64,000 nt of DNA from JABFRG01 sp038210445 (GCA_038210445.1 JBBQWQ010000004.1:62001-126000); one strand, 5' to 3'; positions 31,678-40,670 are shown, counted from the first letter of the stretch. Notes: generated by a model not told the origin, from the letters alone. A program made the numbers and translations.

Positions 31678-32879
31678 TTCGCGATGGTGAGGGGCATCGT
31701 TCGATACTTCTTCACGATGATCTCGCGCAGCGTTCCCACCGAGTGCGAAAACTCACCGAGCTTGGCGGTGTGCCCACGAAAGCGCGCCGCCTCGCGCGCG
31801 AAGTCCGATTGCGCGCGCCACTCCGGGCTGTCGGGCAGGTTCAGCGCCTTGCGCACGGTCTCGCCGAGCTCCACCGCGGTTCCCAAACGGTGCGCCGGGT
31901 CCTTGGACAGCGTGCGGGCGATGATCATGTCGAGCGCCGGCGGCGCCTGGGGCAGGAGCGCGCGCAAGGGCAGGGGCTGGGCCTCGACGTGGTCCAGTCG
32001 GATCATCCACTCGGTCTTCCCCTCGACCTCGAAGGGGGTGCGACCGGTGAGCATCTCGTACAGGACGATGGCTGCAGAATACAAGTCGCTGCGGCCGTCG
32101 AGGGGCGCGCCCGTGACCTGCTCCGGCGACATGTATGGCCCGGTGCCGGGTACCAGCTCGGTGCCCGGCTGCGGCGGACCGATGTACTTGGTGCGCCGGG
32201 AAAGATGGGCGATGCCGTAGTCGGTGAGCTTGACGATGCCGTCCTTGCGCACGAGCACGTTGGAGGGCTTCACGTCGCGGTGGACGATGCCCAGCGCATG
32301 GGTGGCCGCCAGCGCGCCCAAGAGCTGCTCGAAGTAGTACCAAGCTCGCTGAAAGGGCACGCCCGGGAGCGCCATGGGGCCGGCGAGCTTGGCCCGCGCC
32401 TGGTGCCGCGCGAGGATCTGCTCGAAGGTGTCGCCATCCACGTACTCCATGGCGAGGCAGAGCGTGCCGCGGTCCTCGAACAGATCGATGAAACGAACCA
32501 CGTTGGGGTGGTCGACCCGGCGCATCGCCTCGGCCTCGTTGCGGAAGAAGGTGCGGAGGCTGTCGGTCTGGCCTGGCGTGCTGCCGAGGCCGCGCTCTCG
32601 AAGGAATTTCAGCGCCACCAGCTCGGGGGCGTCGGCGCCGCGAACGCTGGTGGGGTCGTGAAACATCCAGGCCCGCCACACCACGCCCATGGCGCCCTCA
32701 CCCAGGAGGCGGTCGAGCACGTAGCGCGCCTCGGGCCTTTGCACCGCCATGCCGCGCTCGAACACCACCGCGGACGCAAGCAGAGGCTGCGGCGCCCGGC
32801 ACTGCGGGCAGATCGCGAAGTGGTCCTCGAGGGGAAGCGAGCAGCGCACGCAGGCACGCAAAACGAAGAGTCTCTCCAA
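31674..32879 (-). CDS. Soluble Ser/Thr kinase with N-terminal zinc ribbon
   Basis: The 401-residue kinase begins with a zinc-ribbon motif, C-V-R-C (C10, C13) and C-P-Q-C (C24, C27), then a complete kinase domain (about 53-335). That domain has G-E-G-A-M-G, lysine in A-L-K-F-L, H-R-D-V-K-P-S-N, D-Y-G (in place of D-F-G) and M-S-P-E-Q. A C-terminal region of about 65 residues follows. There is no membrane helix. The start is a TTG at 32879, the leftmost codon in the frame that keeps the zinc ribbon. It overlaps lnt by 4 bases, so it may act on envelope biogenesis; this is inferred from the operon. Confidence 0.9.
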   Translation of the reverse strand: MERLFVLRACVRCSLPLEDHFAICPQCRAPQPLLASAVVFERGMAVQRPEARYVLDRLLGEGAMGVVWRAWMFHDPTSVRGADAPELVALKFLRERGLGSTPGQTDSLRTFFRNEAEAMRRVDHPNVVRFIDLFEDRGTLCLAMEYVDGDTFEQILARHQARAKLAGPMALPGVPFQRAWYYFEQLLGALAATHALGIVHRDVKPSNVLVRKDGIVKLTDYGIAHLSRRTKYIGPPQPGTELVPGTGPYMSPEQVTGAPLDGRSDLYSAAIVLYEMLTGRTPFEVEGKTEWMIRLDHVEAQPLPLRALLPQAPPALDMIIARTLSKDPAHRLGTAVELGETVRKALNLPDSPEWRAQSDFAREAARFRGHTAKLGEFSHSVGTLREIIVKKYRTMPLTIAK

Positions 32880-32938
32880 TCGGACCCGTCAGCCGGGGCC
32901 CATCGCATCGTAGCACCACTCGCCGTTCGCTACCGCGC

Positions 32939-32975
32939 TTGGACCCTTGAAAAAGTCATGTAGACTCTTTATATG
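32939..32975 (+). promoter_or_regulatory. Overlapping sigma-70-like promoters at the sirtuin start
   Basis: TTGGAC (32939-32944), 16 bases, then TAGACT (32961-32966) would start transcription at about the ATG at 32973. TTGAAA (32947-32952), 17 bases, TATATG (32970-32975) would start it inside the gene. There is no ribosome site before the ATG. This fits leaderless translation or a start further in. Confidence 0.4.
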
Positions 32976-33704
32976 GCAGTCTCGCTCACCTCGTTGCGTA
33001 CGCGCTTTCCTGGCGCCCGCCGGGTGGTGGTGCTCACCGGAGCCGGAATCTCCGTGGCTTCGGGGCTTCGTACCTACCGCGGGCCTCGCGGGCTCTGGAC
33101 CGAGGACCCGGCGCTCGCGCAGCAGCTGGTGGCCGGCGTCGACGTGCAGGCGCTGTGGGGCGTGGCGCGCGCGTGGCGGAGCGAGGTCGCTCGCGCCCAC
33201 CCCAGCGCTGCGCACCGAGCGCTCGCCGCCTACGAAGGGGCTTTGGTGCGCGGCGGCGGCATCTGCACCGTCGTCACCCAGAACGTCGACGGCCTTCACG
33301 AGCGCGCCGGCAGCCGCGGCGTCATCGCGCTGCATGGCTCGCTCTCCAAGAATCGCTGCAGTCGGCCAGGATGCGCGAGCGAGGCGGTCGCCGCGGTGGG
33401 TGACGTGGCGGCGCCGCCGGCCTGCAATACCTGCGGCGCGCCCCTGCGACCGGACATCGTGCTCTTCGAAGAGCCGCTGGGGGCACTCGAGGAGTGGTCG
33501 GCCAAGAAGGCGCTCCGGGACGTGGAGCTGTTCGTGGCCATCGGCACCAGCGGCACCGTGTCGCCTGCGTCCAACTTCGTCCGCGCCGCCACGTACGCGG
33601 GCGCGCACACGGTGCTGGTCAACCTCGACGCCCAGGGTGGGAGCGCGTTCGCCGAAGTGGCGCTGGGCGACGCCGAGCTCGTCGTGCCCCAGCTCTTTGC
33701 ATGA
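32973..33704 (+). CDS. Sirtuin (NAD-dependent protein deacylase)
   Basis: Sir2 proteins remove acyl groups from lysines, using NAD. The 243-residue protein has G-A-G-I-S-V-A-S-G (23-31), T-Q-N-V-D-G-L-H-E-R (102-111), catalytic H121 in L-H-G, and four zinc cysteines (C129, C134, C151, C154). After the Gly-rich loop the sequence is L-R-T-Y-R-G-P-R-G-L-W in place of the commoner I-P-x-F-R-G. Which acyl group it prefers cannot be read. There is no ribosome site at the first ATG; a leaderless start is possible. It is convergent with the next gene over a hairpin terminator. Confidence 0.92.
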   Translation: MAVSLTSLRTRFPGARRVVVLTGAGISVASGLRTYRGPRGLWTEDPALAQQLVAGVDVQALWGVARAWRSEVARAHPSAAHRALAAYEGALVRGGGICTVVTQNVDGLHERAGSRGVIALHGSLSKNRCSRPGCASEAVAAVGDVAAPPACNTCGAPLRPDIVLFEEPLGALEEWSAKKALRDVELFVAIGTSGTVSPASNFVRAATYAGAHTVLVNLDAQGGSAFAEVALGDAELVVPQLFA

Positions 33705-33719
33705 GGCACAAAACGAAGA

Positions 33720-33745
33720 CGGCGCAGACCCGAGGGTCCACGCCG
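33720..33745. terminator. Bidirectional hairpin terminator
   Basis: Between convergent stops, CGGCG and CGCCG frame an inner GACC-CGAG-GGTC stem, with a symmetric CA/CA internal loop. A T-rich stretch follows on the minus-strand side and CCTTTCCC on the plus side. It would end transcription from both the sirtuin and the secreted-protein gene. Confidence 0.6.
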
Positions 33746-33763
33746 CCTTTCCCGCACACGTTC

Positions 33764-34330
33764 TCAGTGGGGCGCGTCGGCGCTGCGGTAGTTCTTGCCG
33801 CGCACCGTCGTGGTGTCGTCACACCAAGCCACGTTCACGCCGACGACGCGCTTGGCGCCCACCAGGCAGTCGTTCTCCTTGGTGTTGGTGAGCGTGAGCG
33901 GCGTGTTGAGCTGGATGACCTCGCCCTCGGTGCAGCTCGTGAACTTCCACTGGTAGTACTCGTCCTTGAGCTGCGTGCGGCTCGAGAGGTTGATGCCGAA
34001 GCGTTGCTTGTCGTACATCAGCCACTCCTTCTCGACGAACAGCGCGAAGAGCTCGCCACACTTGAGCGGGCCGCTGCCCTTGTGCTTGATCGCCATCGCG
34101 CTGTTGGCGGAGGAGGTCCAGCCGAGGTTGAGGCCGGCGCGATCCTGCATCTTGGCGTAGCCCTTCTGATCCAGGTTGAAGAGGCTGTACTTCTGGCCGT
34201 CGACGATACCCGTGCCGGTGCCTTCGACGCGCCACCCCGCAAGCTCCCGCTCCTTGGCGTCGGCATCATTCACGCCGAGCGCGCCCGCAACACCCAGCGC
34301 GAGACCGAAACCCAAGAGTTGCTTCTTCAT
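33764..34330 (-). CDS. Hypothetical secreted protein
   Basis: The 188-residue product has a classical signal peptide (M-K-K, hydrophobic core, A-D-A-K cleavage region near residue 28). The mature domain has three or four cysteines and many aromatic residues, and contains W-L-M-Y-D-K-Q-R-F-G-I-N. I recognise no family. Of the two ATGs at 34336 and 34330 I chose the second, because the GGAG site sits 8 bases before it but only 2 before the first. It is monocistronic, with a hairpin terminator after it. Confidence 0.75.
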   Translation of the reverse strand: MKKQLLGFGLALGVAGALGVNDADAKERELAGWRVEGTGTGIVDGQKYSLFNLDQKGYAKMQDRAGLNLGWTSSANSAMAIKHKGSGPLKCGELFALFVEKEWLMYDKQRFGINLSSRTQLKDEYYQWKFTSCTEGEVIQLNTPLTLTNTKENDCLVGAKRVVGVNVAWCDDTTTVRGKNYRSADAPH

Positions 34331-34532
34331 CGTCATATCTCCATCAAGGCCGACGAGAGTGCCGGCGTGACCTCTCATGAAGCAGCCGGCGTGCCGGCGG
34401 CGAATCATGAGAAATCCAGCACTTGCGCCCACATTTTCCCGCTTTTCGAAGGGCGCGCCCGGCGCGCGCCCTCGGCGCCTCCAGGGCTCCAAGCCTTCTG
34501 GCGCCGAGCCGACTTCGGTGTAGTGTTGTGCC

Positions 34533-35498
34533 ATGGAGGGCGTGCTTCCGCCGCTACCCGATTTTCGCTACGTCGGCCTCGATCCGTATCGGCCGCGTGG
34601 AATCCTCGTGGCCGGGGCGCTGGCCACCGGCGCCGGCGCGTTCGTGTTTGCCTCCTCGCTCATCGGTCCGGGGCGGGCCATTCTCACCGCCGTGGGCGTC
34701 GCCGGGGCTGCGCTCTTCTCCCAGCGCCTGCGCCGCAACGTCCACTCCCTCTCGAAGAACGCCGCCCCCACCTCCATGGCCATCGTCCCCTGGGGCGTCA
34801 TCATCGCCGACGAAGCGGCGCCCCGGGTCCTGCGCTGGGCCTCGGCCAAGCATGTGGAATTCGACACCGTCCACGGCCGCGAAGACGGAGCGCCCACGGC
34901 GCTCTACAGTGTGGTGCGGCTCCGCACCGACCGCGAGCAGCTCTGCGGCATGACCGCGGGCGCCGCGCCCCTCGAGCGCCTCGTTGCCTACCTGCACGAC
35001 TACGACGACGAGCAGCACCACATTCTGGCGACCGATCTGGACGGCGAGGCGGCCGCCGACCCGCTGGAGCCCCAGGTGGCCTTTCTGCTGGAGAGCGCGC
35101 GCGGGCACCTCGCCACCGCGCCTTCGACGCTGGGCCTGGCCGAGGGGGGCTACCGGCTGCGCTACGCCCGCATGGGCACCCCCATCACCGTAGACCGGTT
35201 GCGCGCCATCTTGCGTGATCGCACCGCCCGTTCTCCGGACCCCCGGGCTTTCGCAGCGATTCTCGCGGCGGAGCTGGGCCTGCGCGAGCTCACACCGGAG
35301 CTCCTTCCGCTCGTGCAATCGCCGCATCCGGTGCTGGCCGCGGTGGCCAAACGCGCGGCGCTCCTGCTCGGCGCCCCCACCACCAAGGCGGGTTCCCTCG
35401 ACGAAGTGGCGCCGTTTCTCGGAGAAGCCGACCTCGCGGCCCTTTCCGGCTGGCGGCCCGCCGTCGCCCCCTGCGATGTGCTAGACAGCTCGCTCTAG
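34533..35498 (+). CDS. Hypothetical protein with paired membrane helices
   Basis: The 321-residue protein has a Pro/Tyr-rich head, two adjacent hydrophobic segments (about 24-43 and 46-62) and then a soluble region. That region first looks strand-rich (about 80-150, like a PH-type or sensor domain) and later helical (about 205-310, with repeated leucine-rich helices like HEAT repeats). No signature residues are seen. The 202 bases before it and the 72 bases after it show no strong promoter. Function unknown. Confidence 0.72.
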   Translation: MEGVLPPLPDFRYVGLDPYRPRGILVAGALATGAGAFVFASSLIGPGRAILTAVGVAGAALFSQRLRRNVHSLSKNAAPTSMAIVPWGVIIADEAAPRVLRWASAKHVEFDTVHGREDGAPTALYSVVRLRTDREQLCGMTAGAAPLERLVAYLHDYDDEQHHILATDLDGEAAADPLEPQVAFLLESARGHLATAPSTLGLAEGGYRLRYARMGTPITVDRLRAILRDRTARSPDPRAFAAILAAELGLRELTPELLPLVQSPHPVLAAVAKRAALLLGAPTTKAGSLDEVAPFLGEADLAALSGWRPAVAPCDVLDSSL

Positions 35499-35570
35499 GC
35501 CGAAGCTCGCGTCGAGCCCGCGCCTCACAGAAGCGCCGCCGGATCACCGAAAGCGCTTCGCAGCCCGAGG

Positions 35571-36491
35571 ATGGATCGCGTGAGAGAAGTCATAGTTCCC
35601 GAAGGTCTCGATGGCGCCCGACTCGACAAGGCGCTCGTGGAGCTCGTGCCCGGGGCCTCTCGCGCCAAGGTTCGCAAGGCCATCGAGGCAGGCGGCGTTC
35701 GCGTCGGAGGCCGCATTCGCGCCAAGGGCGAGATTGTCCGCGCCGGCGACAGCCTGTCTTTCGAAGACGTCGACCTGGTCTCGCAAGAGGTGCCGCCGCT
35801 GCCGGAGCCGGAGGCAAAGCTCGACGTGCTCTTCGAGTCGAAGGACGTTCTCGTGGTCAACAAGCCCGCCGGCCAGCCCTGTGCGCCGCTTCGGGCCAGC
35901 GAGACCGGCACCCTCGCCAACGCTCTCATCGGCCACTATCCGGAGCTGGCGGGCGTGGGCTATGGCCCGCGTGAGCCGGGCCTCGTGCACCGGCTCGACA
36001 CCGACACCAGCGGCCTGGTGGTGGTGGCGCGCAATCACGACTCCTTCTCCACCCTGAAAGAAGCGCTGTTCGCCGAGCGCATTCACAAGACCTACCTGCT
36101 CGTGTGCGAGGGCGAAGGACTGGCCGACACTGGCGAGGTGTCGTTCCCCATCGCCAACCACCCGAAGGACAGCCGCCGGGTGCTGGCATGCGTGCACCCG
36201 CGCGACGTCATGCGAAATGCGCCGCGTCCGGCCCACACCCGCTGGATGGTCGAGGCCCGCAACGGCCGCTGGGCGCTCGTTCGCGCCCGGGCCCCGCGCG
36301 CCCTGCGGCACCAGATTCGCGTGCACTTTGCAGCTTTGGAGCACCCGCTGGCAGGTGACACGCTCTACGGCGGGCCGGCCGAGCTGCCGCGCCAGGCGCT
36401 GCACGCCGCTTCGGTGGCACTTCCTGGGTCCTTCGAGGTCGCCTCGGCGCTCCCGGAAGACATGCAAGCGCTCTTCGACCGCGGCACCTGA
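35571..36491 (+). CDS. RluA-family pseudouridine synthase
   Basis: The 306-residue enzyme converts uridine to pseudouridine in rRNA or tRNA. It has an N-terminal S4 RNA-binding domain (about 10-65, with A-R-L-D-K-A-L) and the catalytic motif H-R-L-D-T-D-T-S-G (D143). The later R-H-Q-I-R-V-H-F stretch is also conserved. It could be RluC/RluD-type or another member; the target cannot be decided from sequence. A 7-bp inverted repeat (35530-35559) lies just upstream of the ATG. Confidence 0.9.
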   Translation: MDRVREVIVPEGLDGARLDKALVELVPGASRAKVRKAIEAGGVRVGGRIRAKGEIVRAGDSLSFEDVDLVSQEVPPLPEPEAKLDVLFESKDVLVVNKPAGQPCAPLRASETGTLANALIGHYPELAGVGYGPREPGLVHRLDTDTSGLVVVARNHDSFSTLKEALFAERIHKTYLLVCEGEGLADTGEVSFPIANHPKDSRRVLACVHPRDVMRNAPRPAHTRWMVEARNGRWALVRARAPRALRHQIRVHFAALEHPLAGDTLYGGPAELPRQALHAASVALPGSFEVASALPEDMQALFDRGT

Positions 36492-36552
36492 CCCTTTTCC
36501 GCCGCCTCCGAAGTTGCGGGGGCGAGAGACCTGCTGCTAGTACGGACCGTAC

Positions 36553-39084
36553 ATGGCCGCGCCCCGCGCCCTGAAAGTGCGCCTCTTCGCCTTCGTGGCT
36601 TGCATCGCTGCGGGCGTGGCTGCGTTGCGCCCGTCGCCGCTGCCGTACGACGTGTCGGCGTTGGCCGGCGCGCTGGGCACCGAGTCGGGCACCACGGTGG
36701 AGCCGCGCGATATTCGCTGGGAGCCTTCGCGGGGCGCTCTGGTGGACGCGCTCTTCGGGCGCCGCGTGGTGTTCCTGGGCATGCTGCCCAAAGACAAAAC
36801 GCGCGATCTCTTCCGAGCCTCGGTGCGGATCACCCCCGAAGGCACGCCGCTCGGCGTCTCGTCGATCACCAACCTCACGAACACGGCGCTCGGCGACGAC
36901 CATGCGCTGGTGCTCCTCGGCGACAGGGTGGCCTACGCCACGTTCGCATTCGGGCTCGAGCAGAGCGTCACGTTCCTCGACCTCGCTGGCGAAGGCTCGC
37001 AGAACACCACCGAGAAGCTCCCCGACCGCGCCATGGCCTACGTCACCAACCTGCAACAGACGGGGACCGGCGCCGGCATCGCCCGGGTCGACGTGACCTT
37101 CGACGAGCCCACCGAGCAAGTGGGCCTCTCGCTCGACGAAAAGACCCTGCGCATCGAAGCGCGCGGCCCCAGCGGCTCGGTGCACGCCCAGCTCGACGCC
37201 GCTACCCGCGAGCTGCAGGGTGAGAAAGCCCACGCCGAAAGCGCCCGGCATCTCCCCAAGCGGCTGGTTTTCTGGGCTGTCGACACGGTGCGCGCGGTCC
37301 CGTGGATCGGCCCCGCGCCGATTGCCTGGCTCGAGGAGCGGACCTTCGCGGCGCGCGACGCCATGCGCCAGGCCAGCTTCAAGGCCAGCGGCGGCGGCGA
37401 CGAGGTGGTGCGCCCGGTAGAAGCGCCGCGGCTCGAGCTGAACCAGGCTGCGCTCGACGCCGACCCCTGGCCGCCCCAGGCCATGCGCTCCATCTGGAAG
37501 ACGCCGGAGCCTCACGAAGGCGAGTGGACGGTGCCAGAGGTGCCCTACCTCAAGGGCCTCGGGGGCGATGCGCCGCCGGCCTTCATGCGCGCGTTCGTGC
37601 GACCCGACGAGGAGCGCGCCTACGCCAAGGTGCTCCTGGTGGCCATGGACATGCGCCAGCTCGACCTCGACATGGAAGCCGGCGTCGAGGACCCCAAGCC
37701 CCTCACCGGCCCTCCGGGCAGCGGCCGCATTCCCCGCGATCCCAAGATCTTCAAGCGCGTGGCGGCGGCCTTCAACGGCGGCTTCAAGACCGAGCACGGC
37801 AGCTACGGCATGATGGTGAAGAAGCGCGTGCTGCTTCCGCCGGTGGCCGGCGCCGCCAGCCTCATCCTGCTGAAGGACGGCCGCGTGGGCATGGGCTCCT
37901 GGGGCAACACCACCAAGGTCTCGGGCATCAAGAACATTGCCGACGACAGCATTGTCTCGTTCCGCCAGAACCTCGATCCGCTGCTCGCCAACGACACCGT
38001 GAACCCGAGCGGTCGCGGCCTGTGGGGCTTCACGCTGCCGGGAACGAGCATGCAGACCGAGCGCTCCGGCGTGTGCGTCACCACCCAGGGGCACCTCATC
38101 TACGCCTGGGGCGACGACGTGAGCGCCACCACCCTGGGCAAGGCCATGAAGATGGCCGGCTGCGCCTACGGCATGCACCTCGACATGAACCCACACCACA
38201 CCGGGCTCATCTTCACCAACATCACCGACGTGAAGGGCAAGAACTGGAAGAGCGAGCTCCTCACGAACAAGATGGAGATCTCGCCGGATCGCTACATCGA
38301 GTACGCGCCCAAGGACTTTTTCTACATGATGGTGAAGGAGGTCGAGCCGCCTTCCACCCCCGGCATGGCCTGGCTCGTCGACTCCGCTGCCCAGCCGCCC
38401 CCCAAGTGGATGCCGGCGTTCTATCGCGCCAAAGTGGGCGACGTGGAGCTCCTCTCGCTGGAGCGCGGTCGCGCCGGTTTTCGCGTGCGCGCCGGCGAGG
38501 GCGAGCCCACCAAGGCGGCCCTGCCGCAGGAGCTGGAGGCCGAGGACAAGAAGCGCGTTCTTCTGGCCATGACCATGGGCGCCCCCAGCGACAAGCGGCC
38601 CCGCGGCCTCTCGGTCGATGGCAAGGTGGCGATGCTGGTCTCGCGCGAAGAAGGCCTTGCGGTGCTCGCGGTCGACAAGGAAGGCCACCTGACCCTCTCC
38701 GACAAACCGGAAGAGGGCGCGGTCGACGTGGTGGAGCTGCCCTTGCTTTTGAAGGACGGTGAGGCCGTCGCCTCCGGCGCTGCGCACGGCAACGTCCACG
38801 GTGCGGTTGGGCTCACCGCCAATGGGCGCACCGTGTTCGCCACCTCGCAAGGGGGCAGCGCCAAGGCCGTCGTAGACGCCCTAAAGAGTGCAGGGTGCAC
38901 CCATGCCGTGGCCCTCGATCGCGGTCAAGGCAAGGGCGGCGCGCTCTTCCGCACCGGCACCGCCGACGCGCCGCGGGTGCGCTACGCGGAGACTTCGCTC
39001 TCGGTGCTGGCGCGCCCGATGCGCGCGCCGGCCTTCGTGTTCGACGCCGAGACCCCGGTCGAGCCGCCCAAGAAGAAGAAGTAG
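36553..39084 (+). CDS. Large envelope protein with two NAGPA (DUF2233)-like halves
   Basis: The 843-residue protein has an N-terminal hydrophobic anchor (about 10-26) and a 300-residue strand-rich region without a known domain. A phosphodiester-glycosidase-like domain follows: A-F-N-G-G-F at 406-411, G-S-Y-G-M-M-V, V-C-V-T-T-Q-G-H-L-I-Y and A-G-C-A-Y-G-M-H-L-D (D544). A third region (about 680-805) repeats this ending: V-G-L-T-A-N-G-R-T-V-F, S-A-G-C-T-H-A-V-A-L-D-R-G (D789). In known NAGPA proteins the equivalent motif is L-D-G-G-G-S. Here it is L-D-M-N-P in the first half and L-D-R-G-Q in the second, so activity is uncertain. The protein ends in four lysines. Confidence 0.75.
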   Translation: MAAPRALKVRLFAFVACIAAGVAALRPSPLPYDVSALAGALGTESGTTVEPRDIRWEPSRGALVDALFGRRVVFLGMLPKDKTRDLFRASVRITPEGTPLGVSSITNLTNTALGDDHALVLLGDRVAYATFAFGLEQSVTFLDLAGEGSQNTTEKLPDRAMAYVTNLQQTGTGAGIARVDVTFDEPTEQVGLSLDEKTLRIEARGPSGSVHAQLDAATRELQGEKAHAESARHLPKRLVFWAVDTVRAVPWIGPAPIAWLEERTFAARDAMRQASFKASGGGDEVVRPVEAPRLELNQAALDADPWPPQAMRSIWKTPEPHEGEWTVPEVPYLKGLGGDAPPAFMRAFVRPDEERAYAKVLLVAMDMRQLDLDMEAGVEDPKPLTGPPGSGRIPRDPKIFKRVAAAFNGGFKTEHGSYGMMVKKRVLLPPVAGAASLILLKDGRVGMGSWGNTTKVSGIKNIADDSIVSFRQNLDPLLANDTVNPSGRGLWGFTLPGTSMQTERSGVCVTTQGHLIYAWGDDVSATTLGKAMKMAGCAYGMHLDMNPHHTGLIFTNITDVKGKNWKSELLTNKMEISPDRYIEYAPKDFFYMMVKEVEPPSTPGMAWLVDSAAQPPPKWMPAFYRAKVGDVELLSLERGRAGFRVRAGEGEPTKAALPQELEAEDKKRVLLAMTMGAPSDKRPRGLSVDGKVAMLVSREEGLAVLAVDKEGHLTLSDKPEEGAVDVVELPLLLKDGEAVASGAAHGNVHGAVGLTANGRTVFATSQGGSAKAVVDALKSAGCTHAVALDRGQGKGGALFRTGTADAPRVRYAETSLSVLARPMRAPAFVFDAETPVEPPKKKK

Positions 39085-39085
39085 C

Positions 39086-39601
39086 TCACTCTGTGCGGCG
39101 AGGAGCCTTGCACGACGCTGCCTTGTCTATGTGCTCGATGAGGACATCGACGTCGTGGGTCCAGCGCGCGGGGTCGGCGTAGGTGATGCGCGCCTTCGAC
39201 GCGTACGCGAGCTCGTACCGGTGGTCGATGCGCTGCGCGACGGCCTCGGCGTAGCTGGGCGTTCTCGGCGACGTCGTGAGCGTGGCCTCGCTGCGCAGGC
39301 GCGCGTGCCACCCGGTCGCTTCGGCCGCCGGAATGCGCCCCACGCAGGCCGTCACCGTCGAGGTGCGGTCGCCGTTGGACATGACGCGCTCCATGGTGAA
39401 GACGCCGTCGAGCTGCAGCTCCACCGTTTGGTACGAGGCCTCGTCGGCGGTGGCGTCGTCGCGTCGAATACGAACCGTGTCGTTCGCGGAATTCGGCGCT
39501 GCGGTCGCGACGGTCGGCGCAGCAGGCGAAGGGGCGCCCCCGCAACCCAGGCTCGATGCGGCCAGCTTGAAGGCTACCGTTGCGGAGAAGACAGCCCGCA
39601 C
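39086..39601 (-). CDS. Hypothetical lipoprotein
   Basis: The 171-residue product (GTG start) has a signal peptide with lipobox S-L-G-C (C20) and an Ala/Pro/Thr linker. The domain has two further cysteines, in T-A-C-V-G-R and A-S-C-K. No family is recognised. It begins one base after the stop of the LysM/M15 gene, so it is translated from the same mRNA and may assist that enzyme. It is convergent with the NAGPA-like gene, with a 1-base gap between stops. Confidence 0.72.
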   Translation of the reverse strand: MRAVFSATVAFKLAASSLGCGGAPSPAAPTVATAAPNSANDTVRIRRDDATADEASYQTVELQLDGVFTMERVMSNGDRTSTVTACVGRIPAAEATGWHARLRSEATLTTSPRTPSYAEAVAQRIDHRYELAYASKARITYADPARWTHDVDVLIEHIDKAASCKAPRRTE

Positions 39602-39602
39602 G

Positions 39603-40670
39603 TCAGGGAGCCGGTGACTCGGTGCCGGGCTTGGGAATCTCGATTTTGGGCGCCGTCGGCGGAGCCGGCGCGTCGGGAGCTTTGGGCGGCGTGGGACCGC
39701 TGGGGGCGGTCGCGCCGTCGGCGGGCGGCGTCTTCGCGTCGTCGGTCTTCGGCGCGTCGCCGTCGCCGCTGGCGCTGCCGTGCACGTCGCTGGTGCTCTC
39801 GTCGGCGTCGCTGTTCGGTGTGTGGTAGCGCGGCGGCTCGCCGGGGCGCGAGTAGTCGATCCAGAAGGCCGAGGCGTCGCGCGTATCCATGTGCACGAAC
39901 ACGCTGTTGGGGTAGTACCCGCAGCCGGTGTTGCGGAGCGTGCGGCAGAAGTCGCGCACGGCTTCGTTGGGCACGCCGATGACCCGGAAATCTACGGCCT
40001 TTCCGTGGTTGTGCCGGGAGTCCTTGGTGTACTGCTTCGGGGTGTACGGGCGGAAGCCGCTGATGACCTCGACCTTGCGGCCCGCGAAGTGATCGGAGAC
40101 CACCCCCAGCAGCGCCACCAGTCGCGCGTCGATGTTGTGAATGGCGCCGTTGGTGAAGCGCATCATGTAAGAGAACTTCTTCAGCGCCTCGGGGCCGCTC
40201 TTGCCGCGGGTCGAAACGCGAATCGTGTAGTCCTCGTTGGTGGCGAGCCGGTGCACCTTGATGGTGCCGGGGTTCGGCGACTTGCCCACGTAGGCGCGCT
40301 TGCCGTCTTTCGCGTCCTTGGCGTGCTTTTCGCCGGTCTTGTCCTTCTTCTCGGCGACCTTGGGGTCGTGTTTGGCGCCCGCCACGTCGACCTTGGCGCC
40401 CGCCGCTGGGTCGGCCTTGCCGTCTTTCTTGCCCGCCGCTGCCCCGCCCGCGACCGGGATCATGAGCACGTCGCCCGGCTGGAGCGCCTTCTTCGAGAGG
40501 TGGTTGCGCTCCATGATGGAGTCGACGCTCACATGATAGCGGTTGGCGATGGCCTGCAGCGTGTGCCCTTTGGCCACCACGTGCTCGACCTCGGCGCCGG
40601 ACGAGCCGACGGAGAGCGTGAGCGCGGCGGCCAGGCCAAGACCAACCAGGGACGAGAATCGTGCGAACAT
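39603..40670 (-). CDS. LysM and DUF882/M15-type peptidoglycan peptidase
   Basis: The 355-residue secreted protein has a signal peptide and a LysM domain (about 28-75: H-V-V-A-K-G-H-T-L-Q-A-I-A-N-R-Y). A Lys/Asp/Ala linker leads to a DUF882 (YcbK-like M15) domain (about 130-285), and an Ala/Pro/Asp tail ends the protein. Zinc-site motifs are S-G-F-R-P, H-N-H-G-K-A-V-D-F and F-V-H-M-D. LysM binds glycan strands, so it likely trims peptidoglycan. The ATG at 40670 is preferred to a GTG at 40688. It is divergent from pilM over a 217-base gap. Confidence 0.88.
   Translation of the reverse strand: MFARFSSLVGLGLAAALTLSVGSSGAEVEHVVAKGHTLQAIANRYHVSVDSIMERNHLSKKALQPGDVLMIPVAGGAAAGKKDGKADPAAGAKVDVAGAKHDPKVAEKKDKTGEKHAKDAKDGKRAYVGKSPNPGTIKVHRLATNEDYTIRVSTRGKSGPEALKKFSYMMRFTNGAIHNIDARLVALLGVVSDHFAGRKVEVISGFRPYTPKQYTKDSRHNHGKAVDFRVIGVPNEAVRDFCRTLRNTGCGYYPNSVFVHMDTRDASAFWIDYSRPGEPPRYHTPNSDADESTSDVHGSASGDGDAPKTDDAKTPPADGATAPSGPTPPKAPDAPAPPTAPKIEIPKPGTESPAP

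Noticed and set aside
35530..35559. GAAGCGC/GCGCTTC inverted repeat before the RluA-type gene
   Set aside because: A 16-base loop and 7-bp GC stem without T tract or conservation data; it could easily be chance in this DNA.
36208..38850. Long minus-strand open frame over RluA and the NAGPA-like gene
   Set aside because: It is the antisense shadow of two well-supported genes.
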